A stretch of DNA of 64,000 nt from Pacificimonas aurantium. GTDB lineage: Bacteria; Pseudomonadota; Alphaproteobacteria; Sphingomonadales; Sphingomonadaceae. Where the stretch lies: contig NZ_JAGSGB010000002.1 of the NCBI RefSeq assembly GCF_020092905.1, positions 1 through 64,000 on the forward strand, written 5' to 3'. The translations under genes and the position numbers were made by a program. This document shows positions 60,198 through 64,000 of this stretch, in pieces. Below the pieces are notes generated by a model, which saw only the letters and a program-made list of their open reading frames with translations, had not been told where the DNA came from and made no database searches. Position 1 is the stretch's first letter. Every line of letters begins with the position of its first letter.

Positions 60198-61528
60198 GCC
60201 AGCAGATCGATGTGACCGAGAGCAAGGAGGTCGGCGACCGGATCGAGGATCGCTTGGCGAACCTGCGCCCGACGACGGCCTCGAACGTCCTTCTTTTCTT
60301 CGTTGCCCTTACCGTCATCACCTTCATCGTCTGGGCGTCGCTGACCGAGCTCGACGTTCATATTCGCGGGCAGGGCAGGGTGGTCCCATCCTCCCAGCTT
60401 CAGGTCGTTTCCAATCTGGAAGGCGGCATCGTGCAGCAGATCTTCGTCTCCGCCGGCGACAATGTCGCCGAGGGCGATCCGTTGATGTCGCTCGATCCGA
60501 CCGAAACCGGCTCGAACCTCGAAGCGAACCAGGTGTCGCTAGACGCGCTCCAGGCGAAGATCGCCCGGCTGGAAGCCGAAGTGGCCGGCCGTGAGCCGAA
60601 CTTCCCGACCGGCGGCGACCCTGCGCTACGCGAACAGGTGGAGATCGAACGTGCCCTTCACGCCAGCCGCATGGCCGACCTTGCCAGCCTGACCAATGCG
60701 GCCATGGCCAGGGTCGAGCAGACCGAACGCGCCGTTGCCGAAGCGCGCGCGACGCTGGATTCGCGGCGATCGGCTGCTGAGGCGGCGCGGCGCGAGCTCG
60801 ACATCCTGCGCCCGCTCGTCGAACGCGGCATCGAACCGCAGCTCTCGCTTGTACAGGCGGAATCGCGCGCGGCAGTGGCCCAGAGCGATGTTTCCGCAGC
60901 CGAGGCGGGTCTTACCCGCGCACAGGCGGCGGTGATGGAGGCGCGCTCAGCTCTCAACCAGCAGCGGCAGGACTGGCGTGCGCGGGCGGCCGATGAGCTC
61001 GCCGCCGCGCAGAGCGAAATGGCGTCGCGGCGGCGGACGCTTCCCGCGCTGCAAAGCCGTGTCGACCGCACCACCATTCGCGCGCCGATGACCGGCCGGG
61101 TGAACAGGGTTCTGAAGTCGACCGTGGGCGGCACCGTAACGCCGGGTGAACCTCTGGTCGAAATGGTCCCCTCGGGCGATGCGCTGATCGTCGAGGCACG
61201 GATCAAACCCAGCGATATCGGCTTCGTGTCGATCGGTCAGCAGGCGAAGGTGAACATCACCGCCTACGACCCGACCGTTTATGGCGGGATCGAAGGAGAG
61301 GTCGTCACGATCAGCCCCGACTCCACGGTGGATGAGCGGACTGGCGAAACCTGGTATGAGGTCGAGGTGAAGACCCAGGCCGAAGCGATTACCGACCGCT
61401 ATGGCAACGAACTCCAGATCGGTCCGGGTATGGTCGCCGATGTCAATCTTCTGGGCGAGAAGCGCAAGATCATCAGCTATATTCTGCGTCCGATCACCCG
61501 GCTCAGCCAGACAGCGTTCCGCGAATAG
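60194..61528 (+). CDS. HlyD-family membrane fusion protein of type I secretion
   Basis: A 444-residue periplasmic adaptor. One inner-membrane helix (about 32-55; VLLFFVALTVITFIVWASL) leads to a lipoyl-like half (VVPSSQLQVVSNLEGGIVQQI), a long alpha-helical coiled coil (about 120-280) and the second lipoyl and beta-barrel domain (ISPDSTVDERTGETWYEVEV). It bridges the ABC and TolC components. Coupled to the ABC gene by ATGA. A GC-rich hairpin follows 20 bases after the stop, perhaps ending the operon. Confidence 0.92.
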   Translation: MSQQIDVTESKEVGDRIEDRLANLRPTTASNVLLFFVALTVITFIVWASLTELDVHIRGQGRVVPSSQLQVVSNLEGGIVQQIFVSAGDNVAEGDPLMSLDPTETGSNLEANQVSLDALQAKIARLEAEVAGREPNFPTGGDPALREQVEIERALHASRMADLASLTNAAMARVEQTERAVAEARATLDSRRSAAEAARRELDILRPLVERGIEPQLSLVQAESRAAVAQSDVSAAEAGLTRAQAAVMEARSALNQQRQDWRARAADELAAAQSEMASRRRTLPALQSRVDRTTIRAPMTGRVNRVLKSTVGGTVTPGEPLVEMVPSGDALIVEARIKPSDIGFVSIGQQAKVNITAYDPTVYGGIEGEVVTISPDSTVDERTGETWYEVEVKTQAEAITDRYGNELQIGPGMVADVNLLGEKRKIISYILRPITRLSQTAFRE

Positions 61529-61548
61529 AGCAAGCGGCCGCAGCCATG

Positions 61549-61575
61549 GTCCGGGCGACAGTTTTACGCCCGGAC
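61549..61575 (+). other. hairpin after the type I secretion operon
   Basis: GTCCGGGCG and CGCCCGGAC form a perfect 9-base stem with a 9-base loop (ACAGTTTTA). It lies 20 bases after the HlyD stop, but no T-run follows the stem, so termination by this element alone is uncertain. Confidence 0.4.
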
Positions 61576-61624
61576 AATCCATGTTGTTGGTACGCCGCCG
61601 CGATGACTGATGGTAGGCGGCGGC

Positions 61625-62170
61625 ATGTCTAAGCTGAACCTCTGGATCGAAGATCCGCTACGCCTGTTCGAGATCGCTGCGGGCGCCGCGATATTCTACC
61701 TCTACATCGTGCTCATCGTCCGGCTGATGGGCAAGCGCACCACCAGCCAGATGAACAGCTTCGACTGGATCATCAACATTACCGTCGGCAGCATCGCCGC
61801 CTCCGGGATCCTGCTCAAGAATGTCAGCTTTTTCGGCGCCCTGCTTGCCATCGCCGTGCTGGCTCTTTGCCAGTGGCTGACGACGAAGCTCGCCATGAAC
61901 AGCGCGCTCTTCCGGCGTGTCCTGAAGGCGGAGCCGCGCCTCCTGGTTCATAAAGGACGGTTTCTCAGGGATGCGATGGCGCGCGAGCGGGTCAGCGAAG
62001 ATGAGATCATGGCCAAGCTTCGCGAACAGGGAATGAGCCGCGTCGGCGATGCCAACTGGGTCGTGCTGGAAACCTACGGCGCCATGAGCGTCATTCCGCG
62101 TGAACAGATCGGGCTTGACGAGGCCAGTCTTCTGGAAAACGTGACCGGGGGGCCGCCTCGAAGCCCATAA
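61625..62170 (+). CDS. DUF421 (YetF/YdfR-like) membrane protein
   Basis: A 181-residue protein with three N-terminal helices (LFEIAAGAAIFYLYIVLIVRLMG; WIINITVGSIAASGILL; ALLAIAVLALCQWL) and a cytoplasmic alpha/beta domain (RLLVHKGRFLRDAMARERVSEDEIM to ETYGAMSVIPRE). RLMGKRTTSQMNSFDWI is the family signature. Function is not known; Bacillus members affect spore or stress proteins. ATG 61625 follows GGCGGCGGC; an upstream ATG at 61610 is in frame. It sits between the secretion operon and the convergent RTX gene. Confidence 0.85.
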   Translation: MSKLNLWIEDPLRLFEIAAGAAIFYLYIVLIVRLMGKRTTSQMNSFDWIINITVGSIAASGILLKNVSFFGALLAIAVLALCQWLTTKLAMNSALFRRVLKAEPRLLVHKGRFLRDAMARERVSEDEIMAKLREQGMSRVGDANWVVLETYGAMSVIPREQIGLDEASLLENVTGGPPRSP

Positions 62171-62282
62171 GTGCGGGCGCCTCTCCGGCCTTCCGCGCTC
62201 TGGCGGACGGCTTCCGATCCGGCGGGCGCCGGGCATGTGTGTGGCGAACGTTCTTCCTATTTGGACGCCTTGGGCCGCATAG

Positions 62283-62313
62283 AAAAAGGGCCGCCGGTGC
62301 TGACCGGCGACCC
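62283..62313 (-). terminator. intrinsic terminator of the RTX protease gene
   Basis: On the minus strand GGGTCGCCGGT and ACCGGCGGCCC pair (with a two-base internal mismatch) around a CAGC loop and are followed by five Ts. It is 28 bases after the RTX gene stop. On the plus strand it is less good (TTCTTTC), but might also serve the DUF421 gene. Confidence 0.8.
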
Positions 62314-62340
62314 TTCTTTCAACCTTAGGTCTGCGGGCGG

Positions 62341-64000
62341 TCAGCCGAACAGGATGTCGACCGTCTGCAGGTTGCCGGCCTCGTTGACGATGGTGAAGTC
62401 GGCAAGGCCGTCTCCGTCCACGTCGCCCTCGAGCACGAAGCCGCCATTGTCGTTATAGCCGCGCAGTTCGCCGGCCGTGCCGCTGAACGCCGTATCGCCG
62501 ACGAAGGAGAAGCCGTCATTGGCGGCTGTACCCTCGATCGCGTCGATGCCCGACAGGTCGAAGACGGTGCTGCCGCCCCACTTGTCGAGATCGTTCACCG
62601 TGTCGACAGAGCCATCGGCCTCGGTGAAGACATAGGTGTCCTTGCCCCAGCCGCCGTACATCGTGTCGCTGCCGGCACCGCCGTTGATGACGTCGTTGCC
62701 GGTGCCGCCGTCGAGCAGGTCGTCGCCTGCACCGCCGGTCAGCACGTCGTTGCCATGGTCGCCGATCAGCTCATCGTCGCCGTCGCCGCCGTCCAGCGTA
62801 TCGTTGCCGGTACCGCCGTCGAGCTCGTCGTCGCCCGCGCCGCCTTCCAGCGTGTCGTTGCCATGGCTGGCGTCGAGCACGTCGTCGCCGTCGCCGCCGA
62901 CGAGCGTGTCGTTGCCATTGCCGGCGTCGAGCATGTCGTCGCCGTCGCCGCCATCGAGCGTATCGTCGTGATTGCCGCCGATCAGCGTGTCGTCGCCTTC
63001 GCGGCCGAACAGCACGTCGGACCCGTTGCCGCCGTCGAGGATGTTATCGGCGGCATTGCCGAGCAGCGTGTCATCGCCGTGGCTGCCATAGGCATTCTCG
63101 ATGACCACGCCGTTTGCGATGGTGAAGCCACCCCAGATGCCGTCGACGAAGGAAACGACGCCGCCGCCCGTGGGCGTGTAGTCCAGCGTTGCCGCCAGCA
63201 GGTCGATCTGCGCGTCTTCCGAGCCGTCATAGCTGATCGCGTCGACGCCTCCGGTATCCCAGATCGTCTCGTACTGGTTGTCTTCCCACTCGTCGTTCAG
63301 TTCGTACACGGTGTCGCCCGTGTTGAGGTCGTGAACGCCGTAGCGAATCTGCAGCTGGGCGATGTCGAAAGCGCTCAGAGTTGCCGACCAGCCCTCGTCG
63401 ATCGTCGCGCCGGTATAGGGCGTCGGACCGTCGGGATGGGTCTGCCACGCATCATTGTAGGACATGACGGTGTAAACGCCCTGGTTCAGGTCGAACACGC
63501 CCAGGTCGCTGTTCGTCGCGACGCCCGGCATGATCTCCGATCCGCCGCCGGTATCGTGCGGATGCGACAGTCCGTGGGCGTGACCGAACTCGTGCAGGAT
63601 CACGGCAAAGGCGAAACCGCCCTTTTCCAGGCTCTGCTGCTGATCGAAGCTCCAGCCGCCCGAAAGGACGTTGAAGACGCCGACGCCTGCTTCGTCCCCA
63701 TAGGCGGGATCCTGCGGGTAGAAATAAGCGCCATATTCTTCCGACTCGGTCTTCAGCAGGCGGAAGGTCGCCTGCTCGACGTCGGTCGTGATCTCGTAAT
63801 TGACGTTCAGGATCTTCTCGAATTCCTCAAGAGCCTGCATGACCTGCTGCTTCTCGTAGGAATTCCAGTCGATGGTTACCATCGGCCCGCCATCGTCGCC
63901 CGTCTGGTCGAAATTCTCGTCGCTATCGCCGAAATAGACATAGGCGGTCGGGACGCCGTCCACATCGACGAAGGGTACGTTTGCCGCCGACTCCCAGTCG
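62341..64000 (-). CDS. M10-family (serralysin-like) RTX metalloprotease (5' end beyond the window)
   Basis: At least 552 residues; the frame stays open to the right edge, so the N-terminus is missing. The zinc motif [14 protein letters not shown] (HExxHxxGxxH) and the Met-turn VMSYND identify an M10 metalloprotease. The RTX region has about 15 glycine-rich nonapeptides that bind Ca2+ and fold after export. The C-terminus ([25 protein letters not shown]... LQTVDILFG) looks like a serralysin-type secretion signal. It is the probable cargo of the adjacent type I system. Frequent Asp/Gly codons raise local GC. A strong terminator follows. Confidence 0.9.
   Translation of the reverse strand, partial: DWESAANVPFVDVDGVPTAYVYFGDSDENFDQTGDDGGPMVTIDWNSYEKQQVMQALEEFEKILNVNYEITTDVEQATFRLLKTESEEYGAYFYPQDPAYGDEAGVGVFNVLSGGWSFDQQQSLEKGGFAFAVILHEFGHAHGLSHPHDTGGGSEIMPGVATNSDLGVFDLNQGVYTVMSYNDAWQTHPDGPTPYTGATIDEGWSATLSAFDIAQLQIRYGVHDLNTGDTVYELNDEWEDNQYETIWDTGGVDAISYDGSEDAQIDLLAATLDYTPTGGGVVSFVDGIWGGFTIANGVVIENAYGSHGDDTLLGNAADNILDGGNGSDVLFGREGDDTLIGGNHDDTLDGGDGDDMLDAGNGNDTLVGGDGDDVLDASHGNDTLEGGAGDDELDGGTGNDTLDGGDGDDELIGDHGNDVLTGGAGDDLLDGGTGNDVINGGAGSDTMYGGWGKDTYVFTEADGSVDTVNDLDKWGGSTVFDLSGIDAIEGTAANDGFSFVGDTAFSGTAGELRGYNDNGGFVLEGDVDGDGLADFTIVNEAGNLQTVDILFG
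62640..63050 (-). repeat. RTX nonapeptide repeat array
   Basis: Fifteen tandem nine-residue units of the form GGxGxDxLx (27 bases each), for example [36 protein letters not shown], are read on the minus strand. Each binds Ca2+ in a parallel beta-roll. The 27-base periodicity could be mistaken for a DNA array, but it is coding. Confidence 0.9.

Noticed and set aside
62640-63050. 27-base periodic array that could resemble CRISPR
   Set aside because: The units are adjacent with no spacers, vary in sequence, and encode GGxGxDxLx RTX repeats in one long frame.

Overview
The window is a high-GC, densely packed bacterial chromosome segment, most likely from an alphaproteobacterium of the Sphingomonadales (Sphingomonadaceae or Erythrobacteraceae). 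The evidence is the gene repertoire: an ilvC-ilvH-ilvB block next to a hybrid kinase, miaA and serB; an MpaB-type oxygenase beside a CerR-like TetR regulator; a feruloyl-CoA-synthase-like ligase; exosortase-A-associated glycan genes; and an orphan ParA among SPOR-domain proteins. The genus cannot be fixed from the sequence alone. There is no prophage, insertion sequence or CRISPR array. The only RNA gene seen is a tRNA-Pro(CGG).

Layout. 1-1977: the tail of an unknown gene, an alpha/beta hydrolase and a short-chain dehydrogenase. 1974-8671: a sugar-transfer locus with a GT4 enzyme, a sucrose-phosphate-synthase-like protein carrying its own HAD phosphatase domain, a GT2 and a MurG-like transferase, followed by a Crp/Fnr regulator and a sulfotransferase-like protein. 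8703-19240: mainly acyl-CoA and lipophilic-compound metabolism (epoxide-hydrolase-like protein, CerR-type TetR, MpaB oxygenase, GST, CoA ligase, phospholipase-D protein, crotonase, cyclophilin, FprA reductase). 19303-21241: tRNA-Pro, a 578-base gene-free stretch that is AT-richer in its middle, and a short trimeric autotransporter with a duplicated head module. 21274-28704: amidohydrolase, Ca2+/Na+ exchanger, stand-alone RAM protein, and a P450 - tryptophan dioxygenase - kynureninase - GluR0-like channel run. 28792-31840: a GT4 with a membrane protein, and YceI. 31988-39222: branched-chain amino acid synthesis, hybrid kinase, miaA and serB. 39253-43375: SPOR/Sel1 protein, orphan ParA, RHH protein and SPOR/TPR lipoprotein. 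43388-47403: exosortase-A-associated glycosyltransferase, UDP-GlcNAc 2-epimerase and O-glycosylation ligase. 47409-55746: PfpI protein, topoisomerase IB, MscS channel, PutA, MaoC hydratase, thiolase and a PNPOx-like protein. 55848-64000: dipeptide epimerase, a complete type I secretion system (TolC, ABC, HlyD), a DUF421 protein, and a serralysin-like RTX metalloprotease that runs off the right edge and is the probable secreted substrate.

Most promising for new biology: (1) the ParA - RHH/disordered protein - SPOR lipoprotein operon, which looks like a ParA-type positioning system for an envelope or septal cargo; (2) the GluR0-like ligand-gated channel downstream of kynurenine-pathway genes; (3) the sugar-transfer locus built around a bidomain sucrose-phosphate-synthase-like enzyme, with a palindrome in its divergent promoter. 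The functional links in all three are inference from gene order and motifs.
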